Shown here: piece by piece, positions 38,701 to 50,680 of the stretch | How positions within the stretch are numbered: position 1 is the first letter of the stretch | Layout: every line of letters starts with the position of its first letter | NCBI GenBank assembly: GCA_023078555.1 | Contig: CM041201.1 | Location: 7,881,172-7,945,171 of the forward strand | Source of the DNA: Ulva prolifera | Lineage: Eukaryota > Chlorophyta > Ulvophyceae > Ulvales > Ulvaceae | Direction of reading: 5' to 3' | DNA: 64,000 nucleotides | The notes under the pieces: model-generated | What the model was told of the DNA's origin: nothing | Seen by the model: only the letters and a program-made list of their open reading frames with translations | Database searches by the model: none | Position numbers and translations under genes: made by a program

Positions 38701-39101
38701 TGAGATGACAGCCGATGCTGTTGCTGAGCAGACAGACCAGGATGAGTTGGTGCTCGGGCATTCAGGCACGCAGACAGCGGCCGGTGCTGCAGCTGCTGGC
38801 TCTGCAGGTGCTTGGTCTGGAAAGAAGAGCCTGGAGTTTGCTTGTGATGTGGCGTTGGTCCCGCAGGTCAAGCCAGCAGAGTTCACGGGCAGATGCCGCG
38901 GAGTCAGCGTGATTGACATGGAAGCAAGGAATCCATACGTGAGGGCAGCAGTTGAAAGCAGCCATGAGAGAGTCCAGCCCGTGTCGGTAAACCTGCGCAT
39001 ACTCTGCTCTGGCTTCCTCGCTACAGGGAGAAGTGCGTGGGCTGCATCGCCTTGTCAGCAGCGAAAATTGGACACGCTTCCATGTCCATGGCACGGCCCA
39101 T
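32506..39101 (-). CDS. Choline transporter-like (CTL/SLC44) membrane protein
   Basis: Polytopic protein of the CTL/SLC44 family. Resolved exons on the minus strand: 39101-39025, 38992-(end unresolved, near 38700), 37926-37717, 37552-37392, 36860-36658, 36222-35931, 35610-35340, 32982-32506. Phases agree across all junctions except the unresolved one. Seen: helix 1 (TDTGWTLSWLLSTAALTYGF), the extracellular loop with NSAGLTCG and CVPECP, helix 2-3 region, WWIPWICRGAITL, VWLPPVLVAALC, YTTWTYTALIGLCRTVSAAV, IPAGVLTHHLGTLLAAAAL, YSGLARHGAGLRESATRAA and the family hallmark LCFCEEVLEHDGTA near the C-terminus. Possibly one more loop exon lies between 38700 and 37926. The last intron is 2.36 kb. In-frame Mets at 39170 and 39239 are alternative starts. 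Choline transport is the family function; the plant members act in vesicle and plasmodesma membranes. Confidence 0.85.
33045..33215 (-). repeat. Possible diverged copy of dispersed repeat R1
   Basis: On the minus strand it shares CCGTATCC, GTTGACAACTC and GGGACCACRTAT-like words, in the same order, with the copies at 37046, 54262 and 55371. In the last intron of the CTL gene. Confidence 0.45.
34640..34695. repeat. Three 18-bp direct repeats
   Basis: CGCAGCACAGGTTCCAAA repeated three times in the last CTL intron. Confidence 0.85.
35284..35298. repeat. C homopolymer (15)
   Basis: In the last CTL intron, about 40 bases after the donor on the sense strand. Confidence 0.9.
35697..35729. repeat. 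G homopolymer (33)
   Basis: Longest homopolymer in the window, in the CTL intron 35611-35930. Confidence 0.9.
36303..36362. repeat. Two 28-bp direct repeats
   Basis: Exact tandem copies of a unit starting GATGCAGGCAACCAAACTTG, in a CTL intron. Confidence 0.85.
37046..37140 (+). repeat. Dispersed repeat R1, copy 1
   Basis: Shares TACTGAGCCGTATCCTAT, ACATTGACAAC and GGGACCACATATGCCGA with the copies near 54262 and 55371. In a CTL intron. Confidence 0.8.
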
Positions 39102-40249
39102 CCTGGCATAGTAGACCGCTGGTGGCAAGCTAATGCCGTTTGTGGGCGTTGCTGTTTGCCATGCGCCCATCTTCAGCGGGCAGATACGCGGCTGTGAACG
39201 CAATCTTTGCCATACGGGGGGCAGAACAACGATGTGCACTTACAGTATATTTCAGCTGTCTGTGGATATGTCGCCGGCTGTCATCACACGCCGGTCGCCC
39301 AGGAGAGATTGGTATTACCTAGAGGAGTCGCTGCTCCTCGCTACCTATGAACGCAGATTCCAATGCATTGCAATACCACCTCAAGAGGGGTCGAATGTCT
39401 GATCGCATATACCGATAAATGATCGAACATGATTCGCTTGCAACCGCACGTAACTGTGGCTGCATGCCCTGCTGCTCTGGTGTATCTACACGCAGGTGCA
39501 TGCACGCGGACTTGTTGACCAGCTTGCAGAGGCGTTCCGACAGTTACTGCCGGTCAAGCGCCGACTGCCTCCAGATAGCGCGTCTGGGTCAGCCGTGTCT
39601 TCAAGCGCTTCAGCCGTGGCATCTCGAGATACGACCGGCATGTGCGGCCGCATCCAGTCCGCTGATACCTGCTTGCGAGCGGGAGAGCTCTGTTATAGCG
39701 CAAAATGTACTGCAAATGATAAGTGCTCACTGTACTGTATGGATTCGTGAGAAGTTGCATGGCGTTGGTCCACCTCAAACCAATGGCCACGCGGGCTCGG
39801 AGACAGACACCATGGCAGCGCCTTGGCTATGCAAGCATGCACCGAGCTCCGGCCGAGTGACGTGTCCAAAACACTTTTTGCTGCAGCCGACGATTACAAG
39901 CACTGGCGTGTGCGTGCATATGATCGCCGCGCAGCTTGTCAGCTCTTCCGGCACCAGTGATGAGGCGAGAACTCAGAAACGAAGTTGTAGACACCTGTAG
40001 ATCTCAAGTCGCCACGCTTTTGGCGAATCAGCTGAACGAAAGATAGTCGAGATTACACATCAAGAGTAGGAATTGCTGTTTGCCGCTTTGTCGCGGCACA
40101 TCAAGCCTATCGCTTCAGGATCGGCTAGCACGTTTGAAGTTGGAATCAGCATGTCGACAGTAACGTAGCCGTCTGTTAGGCAGCGCCTGAGATCCTTAGA
40201 CCTGAATATACTTTCTTGCGTTCAGCGATTACACGTTTGATTTGTTGGC
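39102..40249. other. Intergenic between divergent CTL and MFS genes
   Basis: 1.15 kb. Contains the unrecognised frame at 39496-39750 and presumably both promoters. Confidence 0.5.
39496..39750 (+). CDS. Unrecognised ORF, possible exon
   Basis: Between the divergent CTL and MFS genes. After an ACGCAG acceptor-like site the frame reads HARGLVDQLAEAFRQLLPVK followed by a Ser/Ala-rich stretch. The amphipathic helix-like start looks like real protein, but no partner exon or family was recognised. Confidence 0.2.
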   Translation: MHARGLVDQLAEAFRQLLPVKRRLPPDSASGSAVSSSASAVASRDTTGMCGRIQSADTCLRAGELCYSAKCTANDKCSLYCMDS

Positions 40250-43200
40250 ATGAACGGAAACAGTGCATCCCCGCGTCAGGGCTCGGTCGAGAACGGCGGG
40301 CCATGCGCTTTCCTCCGGCTGGCATGGAACAGTGGCGCATTCACATTGATCCCTGTCCTCGTCCTATACATCGCAGGTGCGTCCTCGCATCCATTACACC
40401 AACCGTGGGCCAGCACTGGCGACTCGCGCTGAGGCCAATAGAACCCCACATGTGACGAAGTGCGCGAGACCTGATCGTCCATCTTGCGCCGTCCAGTGAC
40501 CCTGGTACCAATGTAAGCATCCCGTGGTCAGCTAAAACCGTGGAGACATGTCAAATTCTGCGGTCCCTGCGCAGACAGCTCCGTTCTGTCTCCACGTCAC
40601 GCGACACTGCAGACTGGCATGCAGGCTTCGCCGTGATGATGCCGTACCTGCCAAATCTACTGACAGACTTCTTTTCTAGCAAAATCCATGGCTCGCCCAT
40701 CCGCTGCGAGGAGTTCGAGTACAGCAGGCTGCCGGAAGCCTGTCTACGAGGCTCAGCCGTGAACGTCTACTGGAGCTCCATCACCTCGTTCTTCACCAAT
40801 TCCGTCCTTGTGTTCCTATGTGCTCCAATGACGGGCGTCTGGAGCGACATACTCGGCCGGAAACCGTTCCTCATCCTCTCCCAGGTCCTCTCCATGGCAT
40901 CCAAGGTCATCATCCTCGCGCATGTCTTCACAGGCACAACCCTCTACGCATACTACCCAATAAACCTCGTCGACGGCGTGGTATCACCACTGGTCGTGTC
41001 ATTGGCAGCTATGGCAGATGTGGTCCCGCCACAGCACCGTGCTGCCATGTTCTCCGTCACCCTCGGGTCGTTCTCTGTCGGAATCGCAATCGCACCGAAG
41101 CTAGGCATTGCCCTGGGTCTCAAGAAAGCTGTTGCGCTGGGCGTCCTTCTCAAGGCCCTGGGCGTCCTTTACACAATCGTGCGCCCCTGTCCTCTCTCTA
41201 CAGGCCCCAGGGCGCAGCGCCGCTGCGCTCCATTCAGCTATCCAGGCGCCCGCTGAAGACGATTGCCCTGCATGCGCCAATACACTCTACAGTTGGTGGG
41301 CCAGGCACAAATGCACACACCGTAGCATCCCCACTATACGGGGGGCGGCGCCACTGTCAAGGTGTGGGGTTGCAGCGGATGGCGGACTCGCACACATGCA
41401 TGTGTGCGAGTTCCACATGTGTGCGAATTCGCCAGCTGGCCCGGCGCACGGGGCATCGAACTCGCCTGACGAAAGCCAACGCCGGGCCCCGCATGAGCCA
41501 TACATGCTCACGCACCATGCAGCACCGCATCAGTTTCTGGAAGGCCCTCATGCATTGTCATCATGCATGCATTGTTCACGTGGCTACAGGGGGAATTTCG
41601 GCTCCACCGCCCTCTCAAAGCACCAGTATCATTGCCAGGGCTTCTCCAGGCGATCACCGCGTACCCGGCACAGCCACGACTAGAAAACGCGGCACAGGGA
41701 GCCGGGCGATAGCCAGGGTTGCGTTCCCCTGGCCACAACCCCTTCTGCTTTCATCTCATCAACATCGCACATGCATGCGCACACACCGCCCGGGCCGTGC
41801 ACCCCCACCGAGGCCTCGGTATGTGGCATGTCGTGGCGTAGCCCTGCAGCGGGTGGCGAGCAGCAGCCCAAGCTGCAGGCCCTCGATGCCGCCGTTCGAC
41901 CAATTGCAACCCTCTCCTCTGCGGTGCGCTCGCCGCCGTATACCGCAGAATTTGTTCGAACGAGGATGTCGCCCCTTTGAATATACCAGAGGCGCCGGCA
42001 TCGTCACGTGCGGGCGCCTCCATGCAACCGGTTGAAAATGATCCTGCAGCTGACTCGTCAATGTGGCCCTCGTCAGACGACAGCGGCTGTAAACTCTCGG
42101 CCATGTGTGTTGGCATGCATGCCAGCTCAGGCCAGCGCCTGTCTATGTGCTACAAGGACCAAGTCGGTGATGCTCGTCGCAGCACACGCACACGCACACC
42201 GAGGTCACCGTGGCCGACCCGAGTCAAACAGACATCGCCCGGCTACGTGTCAGAGCCTGCAGCATCTGCCTTGCCGCGACGGCCCCAGCCCTGACGTGAT
42301 CCGGCGAGAACATGCCCCACTGACATCCCACTGCGACACACGCAATCCCCACTCTGCATGCCCCCCATGCCTTTTTTTCGCCCCTGCCCCAGCTTGCATG
42401 GACCCCGGAACCTGCCCGAACGAGTCATCTGTGTCATCTCTACCTGTGTACAGCAAGGCAGAGTGACTGATATCAGACACGTGGGGCAGTCAAGCTGTGC
42501 CTACTATGCATAGCTACGATCCATCCACCCATCAGAGCGGCGTCCAGCTATCCCAGCTATCCTGCGCTAGCATGTTGCACTGCTGTGGTAGTGGAGCTCT
42601 GTGCACTGCTGCCCAGAGACTGCAGCCATTACCAGACGGTAGCGTATTTGGTAGCGTATTTTCGTGGCAATCCAGTGGAAGCGGTGATCCGACAGGATGA
42701 TATTACTGTAGCATGCCACTGGACAGGTATGCGCACGCCGTGTTCGATGCAGCAGCTAGCTCCGGAATCTCGTGTTGCCCCACATGCAGCATGCAATGAC
42801 TGCGACCCCTCACCCGCCTCCAGACACTACACCATACAGCGTGTGAAAGGCGATCATAAGCTTGAGGCCGAGGCAGGTGAGTCACAGCTGAGTCACGGCT
42901 GCCTCTGAGCGTACGTATCCCAAATCAGCTGTGTGGCAATTGTTACAATCGAATTGTATCCCACCTCAGATGCTTGGCAATACAGCTACGTATGTCCCGG
43001 GTGTATGTCTTGGGTCACATCGGCACAAGGCATCAGGCTGCAAGCGCACAGCACAGCACAGCACAGCACAGCACAGCACAGCACAGCACAGCACAGCACA
43101 GCACAGCACAGATGGGATCGGCGATGCCTGACCCTGCCTGGCCTGACAAACACCTGGCCTGACCTCATGCGCTGCATATGTGTGTGCACAAGCCTTTAGC

Positions 43201-46200
43201 TCAGCCCTCCACTGTGCTGACGGCTGCCAGCCAGCATACGCGATATCGTTGACCAGTGGGGCAGTCAAGCAGTCGAGCGCAACATTGCAGCCGGGACGGG
43301 GCCCGATCGCACATCCAGGATGAGTCAGCGGCGGTGATGAGTCAGCACGGGCGGTCGTGTGGCGACCATGGGTGTCTCGATCCGCCAGCCCCCCCAACTT
43401 GCTGCGCCTCCACATGCAGGTGGTGGTGAAGGAAACGGTGACACCAGAGGAGCGCCAGGCTGCCAAGGAGGCTGCGGCGGAGCACGCGGCGAAAGCGCAT
43501 CGCGCCTCCTGCGAGCTCGGCGACGCCCTCAGCTCGCCCAACGCGCCGCTGCCATCCATCAAAGACGCGCTGGCGCGGGCCGGGCACGCGTGCATGCAGG
43601 TCACGGCCATCCGCCACACCGTCAAGGTGCTTGCCCCATACGTGGCCACACGGCAGTTCCCCCCGGCTGCGATCTGTGTCGACCCTGTGGGTTTCTGGGG
43701 GTGTTTCAGAGAGACGGTACATGTCGACCTGGATATGAGCCTGGCCGATATGAGCCCAGACGGTGTGTACACGAACACATGAGTACGAACCAAGCAGAGA
43801 CTGCAGGTAGCAAGGCTGGTGGGCCGTCTTCAGCAGCTGGACCTTCGGCATACCAACTACACAGACAGACTGACTATCTGTGATGGTGTCCAGCTGCAGT
43901 CAGCTGCTCTGGCTGGAGGCAGCGCGTGTGTGAGACGTCTGCATGAGTCATATGCATGTGCTAGCTTGTGCAGCCTTGGTCCCCAGCTGAATCTGGGGCG
44001 TTGAGGAGAGTGATCGCCATGTGCAGCCTTGTGGCGCAGGCTTGCTGCTGGGTCATGTGAGGCGGCGATTCACACACTGCTGTTCACACCCCACCGCTGC
44101 AATATTGCGAGATTGAGTTCCAACATGAACAGCAGCATGGACGTCGATTCTGCATGCCGATATACCTGCCCTGATCAGACACTCGCATCGGCCAAGTCTG
44201 CACATAGCTGCCACATACTTGCTGGCTGCATGAAGCACACTGTGAACCATCACCAGGGGCGATTCTCGTCCTGCAGAAGGCAGTTGGCATGCCGCATCTG
44301 CTCTGCCACTGTAGTATCAGGGCCACCGTCACATCTGTCTCGCGTCTCGGTGTGTCCTTCGCCAGCAGATCGCGAGCAGACTCAGCCGCAGGGCCTCGGG
44401 TGATCATCACGACGTGTCTGCCGTCTGTTCTGTCAAGAAGGCCCACGTCCAGACAACCGACGCACCCGAGAAGGGTCCAGCGTGGGCGTCGTGAGCGTGC
44501 ACCCGGCGGTGTGGGGCAGGGGCGCTTGGGGCCCGTATCTGGACGTACAACCGCCAGTGATGAGACAACTTCCAGCATGGGCATCGATTGCACTCGGCCG
44601 CTGCAAACTTATTCACTGTAATCTGGTTACGCTGCACGCCACCAGGTAGAGGGCGCAGTGGCACTGATACGCACATGAGCCCACAACCTTGTTCCCCCCA
44701 TCGCACAACACGCGTTTCTGCCCACCGCATGCGCCACCACCACGAGGCACACCGTTGTCAACGTCCGTATGGACACGGCAAAGCAATCATAAATCTGTCA
44801 ACCACCGTGACTCGCCCGGAATGCTCGAGTGACCAGATCCCCCCTATGTCTCTTCGTGGCACCACGCGGCTGCCCTGCGTTCTGTCTGAAAAACCCTGCG
44901 TCTAGCCAACCGGAGGGACCAATCAGATGATGGATGTTGTGACGGCACACGGCGGTGCAGGGGCTGGCGGTGATCGTGCGTAACAGCGAGTTCCTGAAGC
45001 TCGCGGCGGCGCTCATGGTCGCGTCGTTCGCGCAGGCCGGCCTCCAGGACATCGAGGCGCAGTACCTGCTGACGCTGTTCGGCTTCAACCAGGTCGACTT
45101 TGCGCAGGTGTTCATGCTGATCGGCATCAGCATGCTGGTCGTGCAGGTGCGGCGTCCTCACCCCGACTCGTGCACACCAGAGGAAGCAAATTCAACAGAG
45201 ATGCTACGATTGTGCCACGTGAGCTTGGCGCGCGGGGTCGGGGAGGGGGGGGGTCACTGGTGGCCACTGGTAGGGGTCAGGGGTGAGGCCCTGCATTCAA
45301 CGGTTGGCCAGAGTGAGCGTACTGCGCAGGCTGCGTTGGCGATCGCAGTGTCCTCCATCAGATAGCTTGAGCAGACACAGCACAATGGCACGACACGTTC
45401 TGCTTACGCTGCAGCGCTGGCCTTCACACTTGGAGCGACATGCACGTGCCTGTGCTCACGAGTGTCCAACCAGGCAGGTGGAGCCGTGCGGGGCCTGAGC
45501 TTGTTCACATGCATGCGCACCATGCATGCGGACACTCCCCCCCCGCGCCAGAACCGATGCATTTGCTGCCAATATCAACACGCATGCACACCATGCATGC
45601 GCACCCTCACGCCAGCTGGCCGCCGACGGCCCCGCCGCGATCGCGCAGGTGTTCCTGATGCCGGTGCTGCTCACGGTCGCCGGCGAGCACGCGATGATGA
45701 TCGTGGCCTTCCTCGGCAGCATCGCGAAGCTCCTCGGCCTGTCCGCGGCGACGGCGAAGTGGCAGTGCTTCGCGAGCATCTGCGTCGGCAGCCTCTACTT
45801 CATGGCCTTCCCCGCGATCTCGAGCATCAAGGCGAACGCAGTCGCGGAGCACGAGCAGGGCGCCGTGCAGGGGGCGGTCGCGGGCGTGCAGGCCCTCGCG
45901 AGCGGCGCCGGGCCGCTGCTGTTCATGACGATCTACAACCGCTTCATCGTCAGCGACTCGCCGCGGGTGCGCGCCCCCGCAGAGCGCTGCTGTCTTGGAA
46001 CTCCCGGGGCTGCGGGGTCATGGCCTGCGGCCCATGCTGTTTACGCGTTTGCTTTGAAGTATATGGGGGGGCGACGGCTGTGCTTGCTTTTGACATGATG
46101 CTGCCTGCACTGCCGACGAGCAGCGCCGTGGATGGATGGCCTGTGCAATGCAGGCATGCACGTGCAGCACCCGCCATGTCTCTGACGGTGAATGTATGCA

Positions 46201-46808
46201 CTGCGATCTGCGTGTTTGGTGGCGGGAAAAACAGAACGCGAGGCGGGCCGTCCCTGGTGATAGTGCCGGACGACTGACAAACTGATGAGCAGCAAAAGCT
46301 GTTTGTTGCTAGCCTCCGAGGGTGTGGCTTTCCCGCTTTGTGCCGTGCGGTGTGCAGCTGGAAGAGCTCATACATACACGGCAATGCGGCCATGTGCCTG
46401 TGGCGATTCCACGATGCATCGGTAGTGACACGGGAGAGCATGTTGCGACGTGGCCCTGGCGTTGGCTGAGTGTTGTTGCTGTCTGTGCAGCTGGTGATGA
46501 TGGTGGGAATGGTCATCGCCGTCATTCCGCTCGTGCTCATCTTCTACCTCGACCTCGAGAGGCTGCAGCGGTGGAAGGAGCAGCACCTGGCTCCGGCTCG
46601 AGCAGAAGCCACATCCAGTGAATGCATCGAGGAGCCGCTGCTACCCAAGGCGGCTGCTGGGGACTCGAGAGCCGGCCTGACAGGCCACGACATCCTCGTC
46701 CAGGATGCAGCGACGGGTCACTGGGAGGCAGATGCCAGTGCGGGATTCCATGTCCAGCAGGGCCTGGTGGGCCACTCAGCTGCAGAAGCAGGCCTCTGTG
46801 GCAGCTGA
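40250..46808 (+). CDS. MFSD14/HIAT1-like major facilitator transporter
   Basis: Exons 40250-40376, 40625-41178, 43420-43599, 44961-45146, 45649-45966 and 46491-46808 join in frame to 560 residues, a 12-helix MFS protein. The cytoplasmic motif A (GVWSDILGRKPF) lies in the helix 2-3 loop. The central loop is a charged coiled stretch (TPEERQAAKEAAAEHAAK). The second half matches MFSD14/HIAT1 and tetracycline-exporter relatives: FLKLAAALMVASF, YLLTLFGF, MAFPAISSIKANAVAEHEQG and AVQGAVAGVQALASGAGP. Substrate unknown; plant relatives are called tetracycline-transporter-like. The C-terminal ~80 residues after the last helix are hydrophilic with an acidic di-leucine-like EEPLL. Introns 2 (2.24 kb) and 3 (1.36 kb) are large and carry a 26-bp palindrome, a GCACA repeat and part of a foldback repeat. 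Divergent from the CTL gene, 1.15 kb apart. Confidence 0.85.
41386..41411. repeat. 26-bp perfect palindrome
   Basis: Centre ACACATGCATGTGT, inside MFS intron 2. Confidence 0.95.
42663..42726. repeat. Degenerate foldback related to the 26667 palindrome
   Basis: GTGGCAATCCAGTGG on the left and GCCACTGGACAGG on the right in inverted orientation, about 35 bases apart. Confidence 0.6.
43046..43111. repeat. GCACA microsatellite
   Basis: About 13 copies of the 5-bp unit, in MFS intron 2. Confidence 0.95.
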
Positions 46809-48079
46809 GTGGAGCGCTGCGGCCTTGCCATCCGCAGGGCTGGAGTCCTGCTGCCATCTTCCAAGCGGCATTGTTGTATGTGTGAGATATGTGGAGCAGT
46901 GAGAGGGCAGGCGGAGTCAGGTCTCTGTAGATAGAGTACGATGGCATTTTGTGGCGCATGGTTTCTGGATTTGGTTGACAGAACTATGGCAGGCCTGGCC
47001 TGTGTTTTCCGTCAGTACAGCTCTTTTCTGACAGTACGGCCCTTGTATAGTAGGCAAGGGAGGGTAAGATGGTGGGGCTGATGTAGGATTGTCCATGTTT
47101 GGTGTTGTGGTGTTTGGAGCACGTGTGTGCCACAGAGCTGGGTGTGACAAGCACCGTCCAGACCATGTGCCTGTTCAGGCACTGACGGCAGACCTCATTG
47201 TTGTTTGTAAAGCTCGGCGGCGTCGGACGCGCATCAGCATGTGAAGGCAGGCTACCAGATGTCAAACTGAACTCGTGCCTGGTGTTGGCTGCACCGGCTG
47301 TGTCTGCCGATGCCAGCCACAGGCGTTTCCAGCCACAGATCGACATGTTCTGCATGGCACCTTCCCTTTCTTGTGCTTCAACTGCTTCATGTCAGCGACG
47401 AAGCGAGCTTATGATGCAGTGGCGGAATTCTAAGTTCTGACAACAGGCCGAAGTCTCGCGGTGAACGAGTCTCGAGACCGGTCAGCTGTCTCACAGCCTC
47501 CTGGCAAGCATCGATCAAGCGTACGATGCTGATCCACAGACAACTGATCATGGGTAGCGAGAACGTTGCCGCACGTCGCATGTCGCTGAAAGCCTCCTGT
47601 CCAACTCCGAGATATTCTACAGCGCCGTCCCATACGTTGCCACAGCAACGCAGACGCACGAAGCTAAACGACAGAGTCATTATCATGTGATAAATACTCT
47701 AATGCGCCAAAGCTGTTCACAACTAAACAAATGCACATTGAAGTGTGACGTCGGGTCGCACTCAGTGCAGCCGATCTGAAACATTACCGCACCAGCCAAT
47801 TAGCCTGCAGTGGTCCGTGCTGATGCACGGCATGTTGTAATTGTGATTCTGTTGGTGTGAAGGCCGGTGCCGACGTGGGGTGCTTAGAGCCAGAGCTGTT
47901 GCGGGATCTCGTATACTCCCGGATCCTGCAATCTGTGACCTCGAAGCCACCGTGCCGGCATGCAACCCACAGAGCAATTTCAACAGGGACGATATATTCG
48001 CACGAGCCTCCAGTTCTCATCCACTAGTCCATCTTACTTTTTGTAAGCGGTTGCTTCCTCAACTGCATTAGCGCACACC
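46809..48079. other. Intergenic, MFS to CRD1
   Basis: 1.27 kb holding the MFS 3' flank and the CRD1 promoter. A TATA-like GATATATTC is at 47991-47999. No further gene supported. Confidence 0.5.
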
Positions 48080-49711
48080 ATGGTTATGACTGTCGCATCC
48101 CCATCTGTGGCCGGCCGGCAGGTCGTGCGCCCGTCACGCCGTATGGTCGCTGCACGGGCAGCCGAGGCCAACGCTGGTGGCTTTGAAACTATGCGCAAAG
48201 GTGTTAAGGTTGCAGCTGACGAGACGCTGTTGACGCCCCGTTTCTACACCACCGACTTCGACGAGATGGAAGAGCTCTTCAGCAGCGAGCTCAACCCCAA
48301 CCTCGACATGGACGAGATTGAGGCTGTTGTCAATGAGTTCCGTCAGGACTACAACAAGACCCATTTCGTGCGGAACGCCGCGTTCAAGGACGCTGCGGAC
48401 AGCATCCAGGGCGCCACACGCAAGATCTTCGTGGAGTTCCTCGAGCGATCCTGCACGGCAGAGTTCTCAGGCTTCCTCCTGTACAAGGAGCTCGGACGCC
48501 GTCTCAAGAAGATCAACCCTGCTGTTGCTGAGGGCTTCACCTTGATGTCCCGCGACGAGGCACGCCATGCTGGATTCCTGAACAAGGCCCTGACGGACTT
48601 TGACCTCGCGCTCGACCTGGGCTTCCTCACAAAGAACAGGAAGTACACTTTCTTCAAGCCTAAGTTCATCTTCTACGCTACCTACCTGTCAGAGCGCATC
48701 GGATACTGGCGCTACATTTCTATCTACCGCCATCTGCAGCGCAATCCAGAGAACCAGTTCTACCCTCTGTTCGAGTATTTCGAGAACTGGTGCCAGGTAA
48801 TTCTTCTCACATCCATACTGTATCAGCAGGGTGCTGCATGCTGTGTGGGTGCTTGCCCATCTTTTGCCTCCGATTGTACATCGCGTAAACGTCGTTGACT
48901 TGTGCCCAACCGCTACCGCTGCTGAATTCCTACTATTCAAACATCGCCGTAATGTATGCTGGTGATCTAACTGAGCAGCTACTGGTGTCGAATAGCGCAC
49001 GCGCAGGGACTGACCCTGTTACTCGGACATGTGACCTTGACCGGTCCGCGTGGGTGTGCAGGACGAGAACAGGCACGGAGACTTCTTCCAGGCCCTCATG
49101 AAGGCCCGCCCTGAGTACCTGAACGACTGGAAGGCCAAGCTGTGGTCACGCTTCTTCTGCCATTCAGTGTACATCACCATGTACCTGAACGATCACCAAC
49201 GCTCAGCTTTCTACGAGTCCCTGGGCCTTGAGACCAGGCAATTCAACCAGCACGTCATTGTTGAGACCAACAACGCGACAGCTCGTCTCTTCCCTGCGGT
49301 ATGTGCTTTCATGGATCCCGATATGTTTGTGGCTGTGTGTTGATGTGGCATGTTAACTGTGCAGTCGAGCGAATCAGCCAAGGTCCAACAACGTGATTGT
49401 TACTGATGTAAGATATCTGAGGAAGTGTTCAGCGGTTATTGTTGTTTGAGCGACTAGCATTTACACAGAGTCCGCTTGTGTTGCAGGTGCCAGACTGCGA
49501 ACACCCAGAGTACTTTGTTCGCATGAACAAGCTCGTTGACTTGAACGAGAAGCTGCTTGCAATCAAGGCGTCCGACGCCCCCGAGTTTGTCAAGAAGATC
49601 CAGTCCGCTCCTGTCATTGAGCGTATGATTGCGGGCGTATGGCAGATCTTCCTGATGAAGCCTCTGGACTGCGGCTCCGTTGATATCAATGAGCCTGCCA
49701 CAGTGTACTAG
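48080..49711 (+). CDS. CRD1: Mg-protoporphyrin IX monomethyl ester oxidative cyclase (CHL27/CRD1), plastid
   Basis: Membrane-associated diiron subunit of the aerobic cyclase that forms ring E of chlorophyll in the plastid. Exons 48080-48796, 49062-49298 and 49487-49711 join in phase 0 to 392 residues, close to the family length. Residues 1-~35 are a basic, Ser/Ala-rich transit peptide; the mature protein starts near [16 protein letters not shown]. Diiron ligand motifs are intact: [11 protein letters not shown], the [12 protein letters not shown]-x-x-H pair, and [28 protein letters not shown] and [11 protein letters not shown] are typical of chlorophyte proteins. A TATA-like GATATATTC lies about 80 bases before the ATG. 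Its introns use GTAATT and GTATGT donors, unlike the GTGCG donors common in the other genes. Chlorophytes often carry two differently regulated copies (CRD1 and CTH1); which one this is cannot be decided here. Confidence 0.95.
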
Positions 49712-50680
49712 GCCCATCCTAGTATCGTGTAGCCTATCCCAGTTGAACATTTTGTGAGAAGGTGCAGATCACATGGGGGGATCTTTTCTGTGTCTTCCAT
49801 TCAATGTGCACGATGTAAACAGTGATGTATTATTGGTGTGCTGAGTGTTTGCACAGATGATACAAGTATAGTATTGACAACATGTGAAGCAGACAGCTTC
49901 GAAAATATATGATTGTGCACTTTTTGATGCATCCTTTTCGTCATCACATGTGGTGATATATCTCTGTGTTCACTTGTCATGTAAGAATCACAGGCAAAAT
50001 TCCAGCTGACAGTTGATTAAGATAAGACAACGTACCATATTGTTCTCAGCACGCTGCAAGTGAACAAGTCCTTATCAATTTATACAGCTTTTATGTAATC
50101 ATGCCTTACAGGTGATCGCTGGCAAGTGGCAGGTGGATATCATGTACACATTGACTTCCGCTTTGGACAATGGCAACACTGAGGTACTTGATTTTATGAA
50201 GGCATGAAGTTCATCAGCAGTAGACGACATTGCATATTTTCTATGCAGACTTGCTACTCCAAACTTATTCTGATCACAATCAGTACACCATGCCATCGCA
50301 TGTGTGTGAACCTGAATATGATAGAAACATTGTCTAAGCAGGCACTCTTTACTTGCACCCCTGCATATGATTCTTGTTCATCAGACCTGATCACGGCTCA
50401 GTGTGACCCGACTGCTGGCAGTGAGTTTTAAACGCTGTACTAATGGCGCCTTACATATGAAAAGCCTTGAAATGGGCGCAAGTATATATGATGAATGTTA
50501 CCACTCCCAGCCGAGCCTGCCAATGAATCACACCCACGAAGGAAGCACTTTCAACCTTTCTGGACCACTCCGATTGATTTTTCGGGCCGAGATTTGGACC
50601 TTTAGATCTTCACCTGTGGCCCCAGCTACCAGGAGTGACAAGGTCCACAGCCAGCCGTGCCACCTTCAATTTAGAGCAGT
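49712..50680. other. Intergenic between convergent CRD1 and mARC
   Basis: About 970 bases, AT-richer than the genes, 3' flank of both. Nothing else recognised. Confidence 0.5.
49814..49818 (+). terminator. Candidate TGTAA polyadenylation signal of CRD1
   Basis: TGTAA, the usual poly(A) signal of chlorophyte nuclear genes, occurs about 100 bases after the CRD1 stop. A second TGTAA lies near 49980. Position alone supports it. Confidence 0.4.

Noticed and set aside
38705-39133. Plus-strand 142-codon frame
   Set aside because: Antisense to CTL exons 1-2, whose TM1 and Cys-rich loop match the family.
40818-42035. 405-codon plus-strand frame
   Set aside because: Overlaps the MFS exon in another frame and continues into its intron; no family sequence.
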